From assembly GCA_030268105.1 (NCBI GenBank), contig BSDZ01000004.1, forward strand, positions 3,893,001 to 3,957,000: 64,000 nt of DNA, read 5' to 3'. A program made the translations under genes and the position numbers. Below are positions 36,001 to 48,862 of the stretch, piece after piece. Numbering within the stretch: position 1 is the first letter of the stretch; each line of letters begins with the position of its first letter. The notes beneath the pieces were generated by a model. It searched no databases, was not told the DNA's origin, and worked only from the letters and a program-made list of their open reading frames with translations. Source of the stretch: Volvox africanus. Its lineage: Eukaryota > Chlorophyta > Chlorophyceae > Chlamydomonadales > Volvocaceae.

Positions 36001-39000
36001 ATATCCTATCGCACATTCACATCCCCCTCACCGTCCCTCCACCTCTTCTATCCTCCCTCCCTACTTCCCGGTCTTGAGGTCCCGACTTCATCGCATCCAA
36101 ACCCTTGTCTGAATCCCCCATTCCGCGCCAGTCCCTGTGACAGAGATCCATGTTGTTTCTGCCCCCCTCCGTTCCCTCCCCTCCCCTCCCCAACCCCTTT
36201 TTCCTGGACAGCGGTGATGGCACCGTCCTGATGAGCACCGTAGCACTGGTCCTCGACGGCATCCTCCTGGAGTCCACCTTCGGAATGTACCCGCGGGGCC
36301 GCCTCTCATCCACAGCCTCAAAAATTGGCTCCGCCGCTTCGCAGCGCCTTCTGACAGGCAGCGCTGGCGCAGTCGTCGGCTCGACGTCCATGTCAGCGTC
36401 CAGTCCAACGGCGGCCGCAGCCGCAGCGGCGGCTACCTCCGGCGGCGACGGCTCGGCGACGCCGTCTTCTATGCCTTACTACATCACCATTCCTGAGGAG
36501 CGGCTTCTGGCTGTGCGAGAGAAGGCGATCGAGGTGGCCCAGCTGGTGGGGCATGCGAAGAACGACGCCGAATACCAGGTGTGTGAGTATGCGAATGGGG
36601 GGGGGGGGGAAAGAGTTGGGGGGAGGGTTGGGGGGAGAGGGAAAGAATAGGGGCGAGAGAGTGGGGCTGGTCGAGGATGCCACGCTGCCCATTGCCCCAT
36701 GGACCGCCTTCTGCATCCCGAAACGCGTGTACGTGTTTGTATGTGTGTGTATGTATACAAGGTTAGTATCCTCATGGCATCAAGCGATTCCCCCTCTCTC
36801 CCGCCCGTGTGTCCCGATGCAGGCGTTCCGCGCCGCGCAGGTCCTCCGGGATACCATCACCAAGCTGGAGGGGGACCTGGAGACCGCCAGGGCATCAGTG
36901 GCGGAGAAGGATGCGGCCATCTCAAAATTGCAGGTCTGGTCTGGCAGGGGTGCCAGGATCGGAGTTTCGGAGCCCGGCCTGGCAGTGCCGTACTTCGCCC
37001 CGATGACATGCTTCGCCGTACTGTGAGCCTTGCCTGCTGGCATGCTGCTTGTTTGTGCTATTACGTGTCTTACTCCGGTTCTGCGTCGGCGGCACACCGT
37101 GCTCATACACCTACACGTAAATAATACACGACAGCGCAGGGCTGGGAGGTGGGAGCGGGGCAGTCAACGCTGCTGCCAGGTCAAACCCTGTGAAACCCTC
37201 CTCAAATTTCTCCCCACTGCATTCCTTGCCTCGCTCCAGGAGGAGTCAATACCGGTCCTTGACCTCCCACACCTACCGGTTGACTCGGCTCCAACTCAGC
37301 CGTACACGCATAACCCACACACTCGGGGGCATCTCGCATACATCACCTCCAGTCGTGCAAGCGGTCTCCCGGTTGATAAACGTAAACCTAAAACACGCAC
37401 ACATACACGCACACGTGTTGCTTTCCCCCTGATCCCCTTGTCTCCCGCCGCCTCTTCCCCCTTCTCCACCGTCCACCCATGCAGGAGACCGGTCGGCTAC
37501 ATGAGCGGCAGGTTGTGAAGGTAGGTTGGTGCTGACTGTCGTCGTACACTTCACCATTCCACATCTCGATGTGGAGTCAGGGTACGGGTCGCAGGGGGGC
37601 GTGATCCCGGGATAAGGAGAGAGAGAAAGGAAGGGAGAGAGAGATAGAGAGAGACCGGGGGGGAGAAGAAAAGGGACGGGGATCAGACCTCGCGCCGTTC
37701 CCATTTCCGTACCATATCACATAATTCGGCTCTCACCATCTCCACCACCACTACTACCACGATGGCCACCATCATTCGGTGTGTATGCTTTCGAAGTACG
37801 TATTCCCTCTCACGTCCCGGTTCCCTCCCGGGCCCAAACGGTGCCGCCCCGCAGGAACTCGAGGGGGCGCATATGAGCGCTGCGGAGGAGCTGGAGGCGC
37901 TGTACGAGAAGCGCTTGCAGGTACATGGTACACTACACTTTAGCGGCACGTGCTAGGCGGCAAAAAGGGATGTGTGTTATGTGTAGGGAGGAGGGGTGAA
38001 CTGCGTTTCTTCGTACAGCGTGGTACTGCAGAGCGGAACTTTTCAGTTTGGGAACAGGAAGGCAGAGGACGGGGGACGTGGGACGGGGGATGGGGGCTAA
38101 CCGGGGTGGGGACTCGCATGACAGGGTTTTTTGGCAGGACGTTTTGGCAGGAAGCCAACGTGACTATCCTGATCTCAGAACACGTTGAGGACCCTCGCGA
38201 AGTCACACTGGGTCATTGCAGCAATTCCTGTTCACTTATTTGTTCCGTACATTGTACTTGCCGACTGACCCATGGGTCCCGCGCAGGTAGAAATGGAGCG
38301 AGTCAAGGTTATGGCGGCCTCTCGGGACGATATCCGCTACAAAGGGGAGGAGGAGGTCAAACGACTTAAGGCGGCGCATGCTAAGGAGTTGGAGGTGCGG
38401 ATGCGCAACGTACGGCATTATACAATGTTTACAAAATTGTACGATGCAGTATACGGAAGAACGTCTCCTTCGGCAAGCACCCTTATTCATAAACCGAATA
38501 ACGGTATATACTTTGCTCCCCCTTCCCTCCCCTTTCCCCTACTTGCTTGACGCGCGCACCCGCTCCTCCTTCCCGCGCTTTTTTTGTTCCTCCTCCTCTT
38601 CTCCGCTCCAATGCAGGAGCTCCGAAACTACTACCAGGCCCAGATGGCCTCCCTGCAATCCAAAATGTCCGAGGCTTCGGATGAGCGGGCGGAGCAGGAC
38701 CGATTCTTCACCGAGTACGTGAAGCAGGTGGGAGGAGGGGGCGTACGCTTCTGGTGATCCGAAAGAGCTTATAAATCGCTGAAAGTGACCTCATGGAGTG
38801 ACCCTGAGAGTGCTCCCAGCCAACCGAGTCCACTGGACCCCTCTTGCCGTACAGACCCCGGACAGATACAACCCCATGTGAAATAGAGTACGAAGCCGAT
38901 TTTCAATTCTTCTTCAACTTGGTGGGGTTATGCAAGCTGGACAGCCCTTAATGGGTTTCGGCTCTGACTGGCTCGCGGCCCTTCCCTTTCCGCTTTCGAA

Positions 39001-42000
39001 GGGCAACAACCGGGTAGAGGGCATCTCGCTCGTGCAGCTGGGAGAAGCACTGGCACAGGGCTCCCCCCACCTTAGTGGTTAGTGGTTACCAGCTAGTGGT
39101 TAGTGGTTAGTGTGTCTCTTTCAATCTGGTGAAGAGAAGGCTTTTACCACCGACAGACCGACAGACCGACAGACCGACAGACTCGGCAACACCGATACAC
39201 AACCCTTTCCTCGGGTCCACGGTGTGACCACCTCTCCGCTGTCCCCCGCGGCCCCCCCCTGTGCGGCTGCCTCGCCCCCAGGCGGAGGAGGACTTCGAGG
39301 ACCACAGCGAGCGAATCAACAAGAAGGTCCACGTGCTGACGGAGGCTGCGGAGGTGCGCGAGCAGCGCTTAAAGGCGGACAACAACATTCTCAAACGAAC
39401 CAACCTGAGGCTCAAGGGTGGGTGAGGTCTTCACGCCCCATGTGTGCGGGTCGGGTGGGTAAGGGGCCGCCCGGTGCCCTCACGCAGTGGATGGCGCCCG
39501 GTGAAGGGACGGATGCTCCATTGCTCACCCGTCAAGTACCCCCCCCTCCTTAGCGGTATGTAACATGCGGGTCAATCAATGTACGACAGTTAACACAAAG
39601 GTTTGATGGACCCTCACAACCGTAAAGAATAGGAAGGGCAGCCCAGGCTGGTGGGCCACTTGTGAGTCAGTCATATGTTGTGGGTTGGCAGGACGGTCGG
39701 TAGGTCGTGACACACTGGACACCTAAAGACCTGCTCAAGAGTCCGCGGGGCCCCACCCGCAGTGTGAAGCCCCCCTGCTCATCGTCCCTGCTTCCCTTCG
39801 TCCCGCTCTATTTGATGCCGATTTGCCATCCTTCTTCCGCCCCCGCCCCCTTCGTGTAGCTCCACTCCATAAGTACTAGGTCCCGTCGATTCGCTTACAA
39901 CCCTCTCCTCCTTTACTGGACTCACGCTACATGATGCCCTCCCGCGCCGAACCCTAAACAGCGGACAAGACCATCGACATGAAGCGTATGGATAAGTTGG
40001 CTACGGATAACTCGGCACTGCGGGAGCAGACGGAGGACTTACGACTTACTATCGACAAGCTGAAGAGGGAGCTCGAAGAGCGTGACGCGGTCAATGCCGA
40101 TAACTACGTCACCATTCAACAACTGCGCCGCAAGGTGCAGGAGCTGGAGAAACATAAATATGTGCTTTCGTACAAGGTGGGTACGGCATCAGGGCCCCGA
40201 AGTGAGGGCAGGGTCTTACAAGGTGCCCTGAGTACTCGTCAGCGGTACAATGATGTTAATACACAGACACACAGACACACAGACACACAGACACACAGAC
40301 ACCTCCCCCTACTTGCCCCTATCCGCCTAAGCCTTCTCCCTCTCCCTAACGAACCCTCGCGTGTGTCTCCCACCTAAGAATACCCCCATCCAACCCCACA
40401 TCCCCGTCCCCTCCGTCACCCCATGTTCCGCATGCAGCCATGCACACGTACTTACAACCCCCACGCCCCGCAACATCCGATACTTCCCCAAAGTGTGGGA
40501 GGGGCAAGGAGGGACTCGTAGGCTAGGCTAGAGGGCCATTCCAATACCTCCCAGCACCTGTCCGGAAACCCTCGGTCGGGGCGCCCCCCACCTACCCACC
40601 TACCCACCTACCCACCTACCTGTCACGCCCATCAAAATGCCCAGGCGGAGACCTACTCGAAGAATATGGAGCCTCAGCGGGAGGAGATCGCTCGGCTTCA
40701 GGAGGCGCTCGAGGGGCACGGCAAGGAGCTGCTCATTCAGGCCAACCGCACGCAGGTGCTCAGTCGCCATGTCGCGGAGAAGGACGCAGCGCTGCGAACC
40801 GCGAAGACCAGTTTGGCCGCATTCAAGCGCCGCTGTGAGCACCAGGACGCCGCCATCACGTGCTTCGCGCAGGAGCTGTACGCCGCCATGCAGCTGCCGG
40901 ATGACCGATCCGTACACGGGAAGTCGGCGCGGCAGAAAGCGCTGGACGACCTGGTGCGGAAGTACTGCTTGGGTGACCCACGGGTCAGTGCGAACCGCAA
41001 CGCGGCGAGTGAAGCCATCGCGGCGGCGGCGGCGGCGGAGACGCGCGTCGTGTTGTTGCAGTGGCGGCTGGATCAGGAAACGAGGACGCAGCGGGCGACC
41101 CAGCGGATTACCCTGAACCAAAACAGCCAGCTGCTAAGGGAGCTGCAGGTGGGTTCGGCCAGCAATTATTTTTGTGTGTCTTTGTGTGCCTGTGCGTGTG
41201 TCCGCGTGTGTGTGTGTTTTAGGGGAGAGGGCCACGGCCGGGGAAGAGAAGGGAGGAGGTGGTTTGCGGTGATTGCAGAAGGGGTCGAGGAGGGTCGGGG
41301 ACACGGGGTCCCACACAGCAGGTGCCATAGCACAAGGGGTATGGCCGGCGGCTGCTGCTGGGAGGGCGGATGTGAAGGGGTTTTCAGGGGAGCCATATCT
41401 TCTTTCGGAGGACTTGTTCGCTCGTTTGGGCTCCTGCCTCCTACTTGTCGCGTGAGTGAGCGTAAGTTTGTGTTTGTTTATTCATTTGTGTATTTATGTG
41501 TGTGTTGGCTACGGTAGGTGAATATTACCGGGGATCTCTCATCCCGTCGTTTCATCCAGGGAGTGCTGGATTACTTCAAAACGCACTAAGAGGCGCTTCT
41601 CGTTCGGTCATCCCTGCCACTGACCTCATGGAACAAACACACGAGGGGACTAACACCCGCGCAAAGTCATCCGTCCTATCACACGCCGGCTTTCCTGAGG
41701 GGGGCGTACTGAAAACGCATCACTTGCTCTCGCTTTTCCATCTGCCCCCCTGCCCTCAACCTTACACAGGTTGCCCAGCAGGATAACAGGGCGCTCCGAG
41801 ACCGAGTGGATGAAGCCTTTGTGGCTCTCAGGGAGATGCAGCATCGCTACTACATGCTGGAGCGCCGCGCCGGATTTAAACCCAGTCGGGCCGGGGACGA
41901 CGACCTGGCAAACGAAGACGATGGCGGCGGTGGCGGCGGCGTCAGCGGCGGAGAGGAGGGCGATGTGGAGGGGGGCGGCTCAGCCGGCGGTGGAATTGTC

Positions 42001-43775
42001 AGCATGACGGGCCGCGTGCCGCCGTCACGGCCCGTGTCGGGTGCAGGCCCGGCGTCGCCACCACCGCTGGGCGATGGCGATGGCAAGGGCGGCCGTACAC
42101 CGACGGCCGTGGCCGCTGCCAATGGGACGCAGCGACATTCGCATGCCCACACGCGACCGGGAACTGCCGGCGGAAGGCGATCTCCATCGGCGGGATTCGG
42201 ACTATACCGCAACGGCGGCCCCGCTGGTGGCGGCGTCACTGGTGTCGCCCGCGGTGCACCGCTGCGGGCGTTTGCGGAGCTGCTCGTGACGGAACGTCAG
42301 CGCATGCAGGCCCTGGCCGTACAGCTGGAGAGCGGCGCTGCTGCAGTAGATCAGCAGCAGCGGGCGCTCCTTGGACTTAGAGACCAGCTGGCGGCGGAGG
42401 CAGCCGTTGCCGACGGCGATGGTGATGGCGACGACGAGGACCCTGCTGGGGGTGACGGCGTTGCCGACGCGCTTGAGCTTGGGCTAGGGGAGGGGGAGGG
42501 GGATGGCGAAGACGAGGATGGGTTGGGTTTGATCTCGAGTTATGGCGGGTATTCTCTGAGGGTTGACGGGACGAATGAAGGCGGAAGAAGAAGCACAGCG
42601 AACGGCGGCGGCGGCGGCGGCGGTGGCGTCACGGCTGGCAGCACGGCAGCCACGGGTGGCAGTAGCAGCCTTGGAGAGGCTGCTGATGCGGGAGGACCCG
42701 GGAGAGAGTGGAATCATGGCCGGCAGCAACAACAACGACAGCAGTCGGGGACCAGCAGGCGGGTGACAATAGTGAGCGCCGGCAGTGGCAGCGGCAGTGG
42801 CAGCGGCAGCGGTAGCGGCGGCGGCGGCGGCGGCGGCCTGGTGACATATCATGCGCCGGGGATTCGGGGAATGAACACAGGGGGCTCCGTCGGCGGCGCC
42901 GCACCGAGCAGGTATGTGTGTCTAAGCTGATGGATGCCAAGGGGCTGTGGTACAGATGTGCGCCGTACTTAAAAGGGACACGTGAAGGGCGTAAAACGCC
43001 AGAGGTGAGTATATGCGAGCGTTCTTGTGCGTGCGTGTAGATGTGGTGATTTAACTGAGCTTTATCACGCATCCTGTGGCGGATACCCTCAAGATACCCA
43101 CAAACATGGGTCGCGTTGGTCTGTTCGCTGCAATCGCTCGGCTCTTTATCTTCACAGTCAGGCGTATGCCACCTCTTCCGGAACCCGCTCAGGGGATCTC
43201 ATCGCGGGACTGAGGTTGCTGGTTTAAAATGGCCTCAGCTTCTTCAGCTCCTGACGACCTTACCCCCTGCTGTTCCCCCAGTTACGATGTACGATTTCCT
43301 GAGATCCTGATGATTCCAGATCCATTGGCCTAACCGAACCCAACCATCTGACTGAGCACAGCGTATGCTTAAGTAACACACTTGCTTCCATCTTTCCTCT
43401 CTCCGCTCCCACAGGCTCGTCTCGGGCATCACCAGCAGCGGCCGGCCCCTCACAGCCTCTCTGGACTCCTCCACCCGCCGCTCCACCGCCTCGCCCTCCG
43501 CCCTCATCCGCGCGAGGCCGGGCTCCAGCGGGCCCCGCATCACCGCGCTGCGGAGCAGCGCGCGGTCGCCCGCGAGTGCCGTTGCCGTGACGGCCACCCT
43601 GGCGTCGTCGCCAACGCCAGCGTTATCGGCTGGCGGCGCCGTTCACCCTAACTCCCCCACTAACCGTGCGCGGCCGACCTCTGCAGGTGGTATGGGCCTC
43701 CGCGCCTTCACGGATGAGCGGCTTGATCGCTTCCAGGCACCTCAGTCTTGCACCCAGAAGGACCTGCCCTTTTGA
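32619..43775 (+). CDS. CFAP57: Cilia- and flagella-associated protein 57 (WDR65 family), 5'-truncated
   Basis: CFAP57 (Chlamydomonas FAP57) is an axonemal WD40 plus coiled-coil protein that docks a subset of inner dynein arms. The exons placed are 32619-32876, 33405-33637, 34138-34242, 34481-34614, 34799-34839, 34994-35074, 35430-35614, 36212-36578, 36823-36933, 37485-37520, 37855-37920, 38287-38394, 38617-38727, 39282-39417, 39962-40176, 40645-41148, 41770-42911 and 43415-43775. All junction phases agree, giving 1397 codons and TGA at 43773-43775. WD segments include SDDRQLRVWNYD, HPGGQLLLLALPDK, YVWDLNTYSR and GGGITRMVLVPSRGLLF. The coiled coil follows from about residue 380, with LKRTNLRLK, QELEKHKYVLSYK and MEPQREEIARL aligning to the human order. 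The C-terminus is a Gly/Ser/Ala-rich extension. The fourth exon's borders are the least certain. The first propeller, roughly the first third of the family, is absent upstream. Confidence 0.88.
32901..33088. repeat. CT-rich minisatellite in a CFAP57 intron
   Basis: Near-perfect 18-bp units of the form TCTTTCTCTCTCTCTCTG lie just after a donor site. They generate long spurious Arg/Glu or Ser/Leu open frames on both strands. Confidence 0.9.
33679..33803. repeat. ACACAG/ACAT microsatellite in a CFAP57 intron
   Basis: Runs of ACACAG, then ACATAC, directly follow the second placed exon. Confidence 0.9.
34082..34111. repeat. CA dinucleotide repeat in a CFAP57 intron
   Basis: An uninterrupted CA run lies shortly before the acceptor at 34137. 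Confidence 0.9.
39072..39112. repeat. TTAGTGG heptamer repeat in a CFAP57 intron
   Basis: Five to six TTAGTGG-like units are interrupted once by TTACCAGC. They resemble, but do not match, plant and algal telomere repeats. Confidence 0.75.
39151..39181. repeat. 8-bp tandem repeat (GACAGACC) in a CFAP57 intron
   Basis: Nearly four exact units lie 100 bp before the acceptor of the exon at 39282. Confidence 0.9.
40257..40302. repeat. ACACAGAC repeat in a CFAP57 intron
   Basis: Five near-exact ACACAGAC units. A second 8-bp repeat (CCTACCCA) of four units lies at about 40589-40620, just before the next exon. Confidence 0.85.
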
Positions 43776-46305
43776 TGCGGGAGGAGGTTACAAATGAGGA
43801 GTTCAGGAAAGGGAGGGAAAGGGAACAGCAGGGAGGAGCGGATTATTCCCCCTGGAGAAAGGGGAAATAATCTTCCTGGGGCTTACGCAGCCGATGGCGG
43901 GTGGCTGAGTTAGGATGCAGGATGCTGTGTGATACGCACGTGGCTTCGTACCTTCTTCGAAACGAAGTGGACCTACACGTGCTGCGCGACTGGTACATGC
44001 TCGGGTCGTTACGCACGATGAGTTTATGCTTGCTTGGGTGTGAGTGAACCAGAGCGAGCTGTCGCGCGATGGAAGATGCCTCGGGGCGACAAGGGGGTAT
44101 GGGGGAGAAGCGACAACACATAACAGAATGGATGAGACTGCCCGTGTGCTGGTAACTCGGGGATTTCGCGGGGGCCGGCGGATAGACATGGATTAACAGC
44201 AGTGAATGAAACAAAGAACGAGAGGTTGGTTCGTGAAATGGGGGAAGTGGGAAGGTTAGGTGTTCACACAATTCGAGCAATTCTTGCGACCTCCACTCCG
44301 GGAGGTGTTCCATCGATCCTTTCGTGAAGTGTATCCACAAATTGGAACACTGTTTTATCGCTGTCTTTGCGAATCCCTCCATCCTTGTGGGAGGAGGTGC
44401 GCGCGGCACTGGTGCCAGAGCAGGGAATGGGTGCTGCTGAAGGTCGATGGCGCGGTGCTGAGGTCTGTGGGTCATCACACACTTCATGCGGAGTAGAGTG
44501 CGGTGCAATGACCTTCTGCTCGACTGGCACCTGATCTGCGTTTCTGCCTACCGTGCATTTGGGCCCATCCGTAAGCGGTCACCATTTTGAGTTCGCATGG
44601 GGTATTTGCCCGAGTGGTGTTCGATGTGGTGCTGTTATTTTGCAAAGGAACGTTGCCACAAACCACCAACACCACCACACATGCGCTCTATGAACGGCAA
44701 GGACATTAGCAATACATATGGGGGAAGGGGGAGGAGACGGGGACTGCCCCGTTTTGCGTATCCTTAGCCCTCTCATATCATGATAATGCATACGATCTTT
44801 GCATTGAAAGTAATTGCTTTGAAAGTCCTGGCGGTGGTGATGGTAGTGGGAAGGGATGGTGATGTTTCCCTGTCTACATTTTGGGGAGTTATGGTGATTT
44901 GGGGGATGGATGTACTGACGACACCTCACTGCTGACAGCGTACATTCTGTGTACACGAGCTGTACATTACGTACCGTACGGAAAGTTATGTTTGCTCGTA
45001 ATCGCATTGATCTGACCTTCCATGACACTTTGTTGATGTTGTTTCACATGGCGGCGGCCTACTTCCCGCAAGCGCGCAGAAAGGCGTGTGCCGACAGGGC
45101 GGACTGCTGTTCGTTTCTTTGAATGCCTGATGATGATATCATCAGCCGTGCTGACTGATTACACGGACGTATGCCGCGACGTACTTGATAACAGTGCAGC
45201 CCTTAAGCAATAAAACACCACCGTGACTTGACGTTATATACCCCGACCGTGTTTCGGGCAACAAGACAACAGAAATCTGCCGGGAGGAAAAAACCTTTGG
45301 AACCAAGGCCTGGTAAAATGTACTCTTGTCCCAAATCCTCTCTGCGCTGACACACCATTTTCAGGTGTATATATGAATAAGATCCATATTAAGGATAAGT
45401 ACGCCCTCCAAGAACATGAATCATAGAGCGAGTACAGCATGTGCGTCCACATTCACATGCGCCACCCCCATGCCGCCCCCTGCGCCCATTCATCCCCATC
45501 TCCCAGAATAATGGTGCACGCATGCGAGCAGATAGCCATTTCGGCTCTGTCAAAATCGCCTGAGCAGACTCCAAGTCCCTGCCCCAAGACTCCTTCTGGC
45601 CGATGTTTACACAGTTTAAGCTGCCTTACTTCCATTAGGTTTAGGGAAACGTGAACATGTAACATATACCAGAGCTAAAACATACATACACCCATGCATG
45701 CATGCGATGCACACTCTCTCCCGACGCTAGGCAAGAGCAGTTCCCACTGACAGAGCAGTTCTGAATAATCACATAGTCACGTATACGCACACACTGGGGT
45801 GAGATATACACTGACGGCTCTCCCCGCGAGCCAGGGCTTACCTCCGGCATCCAATCTGAGCGGCATCCGCTGCAATTTGCACACCAACGTGTCCAATAAG
45901 CTGTGCGCAGCAACGACCCAACGACCCAACCGGTTTTCCCCCGGCCGACTATCTCAGGGCTTCAACCTCCAACATGCCGGCTGGCTGTCCCCCCATCCCC
46001 CCATCCTGGGAATGGCGCCTCTAAAGCGCCACATTAAAAAGTTGGCCCTCTTCCAACCACTCTTTCCCCCCTAAATAAGGCCCTGCGGTTCAAGGGCTGC
46101 AACGCGCGATGCACCAGACGGGAGGCGGGGCAACAACACATTCGGACCAGGCTTCCCCTCCTCGGGGGCCACTTCGCGGGCCACTACAACAGCCGCAACA
46201 AGAATGATGGTCTTACGCAACGGGCAGTAGCAGTAGCAGTGGCAGTGGCGGGGACCAACGACCCACACGCGATATATGTCCTCAGCTCTGCCAAAAGCAG
46301 CCGCC
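43776..46305. other. Intergenic region between two convergent genes
   Basis: This is the 3' flank of CFAP57 and of the - strand coiled-coil gene. Frames here are short, unspliced and of poor composition. I see no supported gene. Sequence at 44800-45700 is less GC-rich than the flanks. Confidence 0.6.
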
Positions 46306-47866
46306 TCAGTCGTACTCAAGCCCATGCTCTTTCGCCACCCGATGGGCCAGATGTCCCTCCAGCTGTGCACCAGCATCCCGCAATTGGCGCCGCAATAATG
46401 TGACCTCTCGCTGCATCATCAGGTTTTGGCTGCGAGTAAGGCCCAGCTCGCCCTCCGCCGCCTCCAAACGGCCCTGCAGTAGCACCATTGGCAGTAGCAC
46501 CATCGACAGTGGCACCATTGGCAGTAGCACCATTGGCAGTAGCAGAACACCCGCACCAGTTAATCAGTACGCCTCATGCATCAATACGCCTACTTTCTTT
46601 CAGTTGCTCTCAGTCCGCGGAAAGAACTTGGAGTGTTGGCAACAACTTATTGGCCGCCCACAAGCCACATTGGACGCATTCCCAAAGATGGCCCCCCCGG
46701 GGATCCCGCAGCGAGGGCCGCAGCGCACTGCGCCGTGCCGTCATCACAAACCACATGCGTTTCGCGTTCTGCCGTATTCTCCTCGCGGTGCTGATCTGCA
46801 CGGCCGGACGTCCCCGCGACTCACCTGCATATCCTGCAGCTGCGTAACGGCCTTCTGCAATTGGGCCTTGTGCGCTCGCAGTTCCGTCTCCGTCACTGCG
46901 AGATCGCATCTACGGCAGCAGACAATACACGCATACATATTTACATACATGCACGCACGCGCGCGTGTGTGCGGTGTGGGAACGGAAGCGGGAAACGGGG
47001 CTCGCTTCACATGCAACCGGACGCCCATGCAAGGCATCATCTCTACCACTGCTACTCAGTAGTATCAGCCCACATGGGTCTCCCGGTCCTAGGGGTTCCC
47101 GGAGGGGTGGCTGTGGTTGGGATTGACCCCACCGGAATGCAGCGATGCCTGGGCTCGTGAATCGAAGCAGGATTAATCACCATTACTTGATACCCCATTA
47201 CCCAGCGCGAGAGGGTGTGCCCCCTACTGGTTCTCATCCAACTCAAGCTCAGCACTGACAGCACTGGCAGCTTGTACTGACGCCCACGACGGGAAGAAGC
47301 CGAGGGGATTGCCGAGGAAGGGAGAGAGGCCTCCCCACATGAAAGGTTGGATTTTGGGGTTTGATGTTGTTATTTGTTGTTCGTCTCCAACTCCCCCAAT
47401 TACGGCACGACTCACGCAGTCCGAGCCATGCGTTCCGAGGCGTCCCTGCAGCGATGCCCCGCTGTCAAAACCTCCTCTTGAGCTGACTTGAGCCGGTTTC
47501 GGAGCTCCAATAGTTCTTCACTTTGGTCCTGGGGATGGGGTAATGTCCAGAGGCCAGCCGAATCGGTGTACGTGTAAGTGTGTATTGACGTGTGAAGGAG
47601 GGGAGGGCGGCTATCCAACGCGTCATAGCGTCTTTTGTGCCCGTTCATTTTGCAACAGACTGTTCATCACAATACGCCACCAGTGCTCTTCGGAGCTTCT
47701 TGCTTGAAAATTGTCGCACTTAAGTACCCTGTACCTGTACCTGCGAGAAGCGCTGCTTCGTCACTTGCTCCCTGAGCTGTCTCAATTGCTCTTCCTTGGC
47801 CGCCAACTCCGCACGCGCGGCCTCTAGCTGCTCTTCGACTACGGTGAATACGGAACGCAGCTCGTC
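46306..47866 (-). CDS. Coiled-coil protein, 3' exons
   Basis: Four exons on the - strand can be linked: about 47738-47851, 47416-47528, 46825-46909 and 46306-46473, ending TGA at 46306-46308. The joins between the second and third (phase 2) and the third and fourth (phase 0) are exact. All segments are heptad-rich and charged: EEQLEAARAELAAKEEQLRQ, EELLELRNRLKSAQEEVL, TETELRAHKAQLQKAVTQLQ, and a last exon ending RVAKEHGLEYD. The family cannot be named from a coiled coil alone. A ciliary or centrosomal protein would be a guess suggested only by the nearby CFAP57. The 5' end is not found. A stop lies just upstream of the first placed exon, and the next gene ends at 48863, so any further exons must be small or lie at 47.9-48.8 kb. 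Confidence 0.65.
46485..46550. repeat. 18-bp minisatellite (GCAGTAGCACCATTG type) in an intron
   Basis: About four units directly precede, on the - strand, the acceptor of the last coiled-coil exon. The - strand translates as repeated MVLLP, which is spurious. Confidence 0.75.
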
Positions 47867-48862
47867 AGGTAACGATATAAACAGTTAGGAATTTCTAAAG
47901 GCAAACAATTCAAGAAAAGATTAAACAGGGAAAGTCAAACATGCTCCTGGCCCCAATGAAAATTTCCCAATCGGTAGGGAACTGCCGTACCTTTGGTCTT
48001 GGGTTGTGGACTTACGTACATAACTTGGCAAAGGAACAGAGCCTCAGGCGCTAAGGTAGCTGAGGGAGGGGGCAAGGTTCATCTCGCACAGTTGATGCTC
48101 ACCTGGAGGCTGCTTGGGAACTTGGGAAACTTTCAGCCGAGAGCATCGGTAGAGCTTCAGGCCAAGGACGGCTGCACATGTGACCCCTGCGTGAACAAGG
48201 TGCAGCAGAGCGGCCCCATCGCTGCTCTCGAAGAGTTTTATCCTGCCTGCATCGTGATAGGGACACATTGCAGGGTGTGAGACCCTCTGCGCCTCATGCC
48301 TCTGCCCACTCGGCACAATAAAAATTAATATATGACCTTCAGATAATTTTTCGCTAGGTGTAGACGTCATGTCGGCCTGCCGTGGAAGGACGGTTACACC
48401 GGGCATCGCTGCTGCTTGGAAGAAACGTTGCTAACCGCAATGTTACATGCAACAATAAGCAGTGCCCTTCAGCTGATGTATCGATTAACGTGGAAGGCCA
48501 AAGATGGCCTTCTTTCAGCCAGTTGACGGAAAAGGAATTTCCAAGGAGCTGGTCAGTTTATCTTCTAAAATTGTTGATTTTCAACGGCAAATCAAACCTT
48601 TTGCTTTAGAGTATAAAATTATGTTTGACGCGCTCGTTTTGCCACTCTTACTGAGTTTCCGTTCGTTTACCGGTCGTTATGCCGAGTCAGCCCGAATCTA
48701 GGAATGCCATTTGTCCTGCCGCCGCAGAAACTTATCCTTACTCTTCGATATAACTCATCCGTCTTCAAGCAATTTACTTGACATTGAGACGCAATCCTAA
48801 TTTGTTGGGGCTGGACCTTTCGCGCGGTTGCAGGTCACGTATTGGCATGCCTTGGAAAATCA
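47867..48862. other. Gap between two - strand genes
   Basis: No splice-consistent exon was found. A small + strand frame at 48504-48701 (SKELVSLSSKIVDF...) reads as protein-like but has no homolog I recognise and no supporting signals. The 48.4-48.8 kb part is AT-richer than its surroundings. Confidence 0.5.

Noticed and set aside
42484..43072. Antisense frames across CFAP57 exons
   Set aside because: They reflect GC-rich codon bias of the sense exon and lack splice support.
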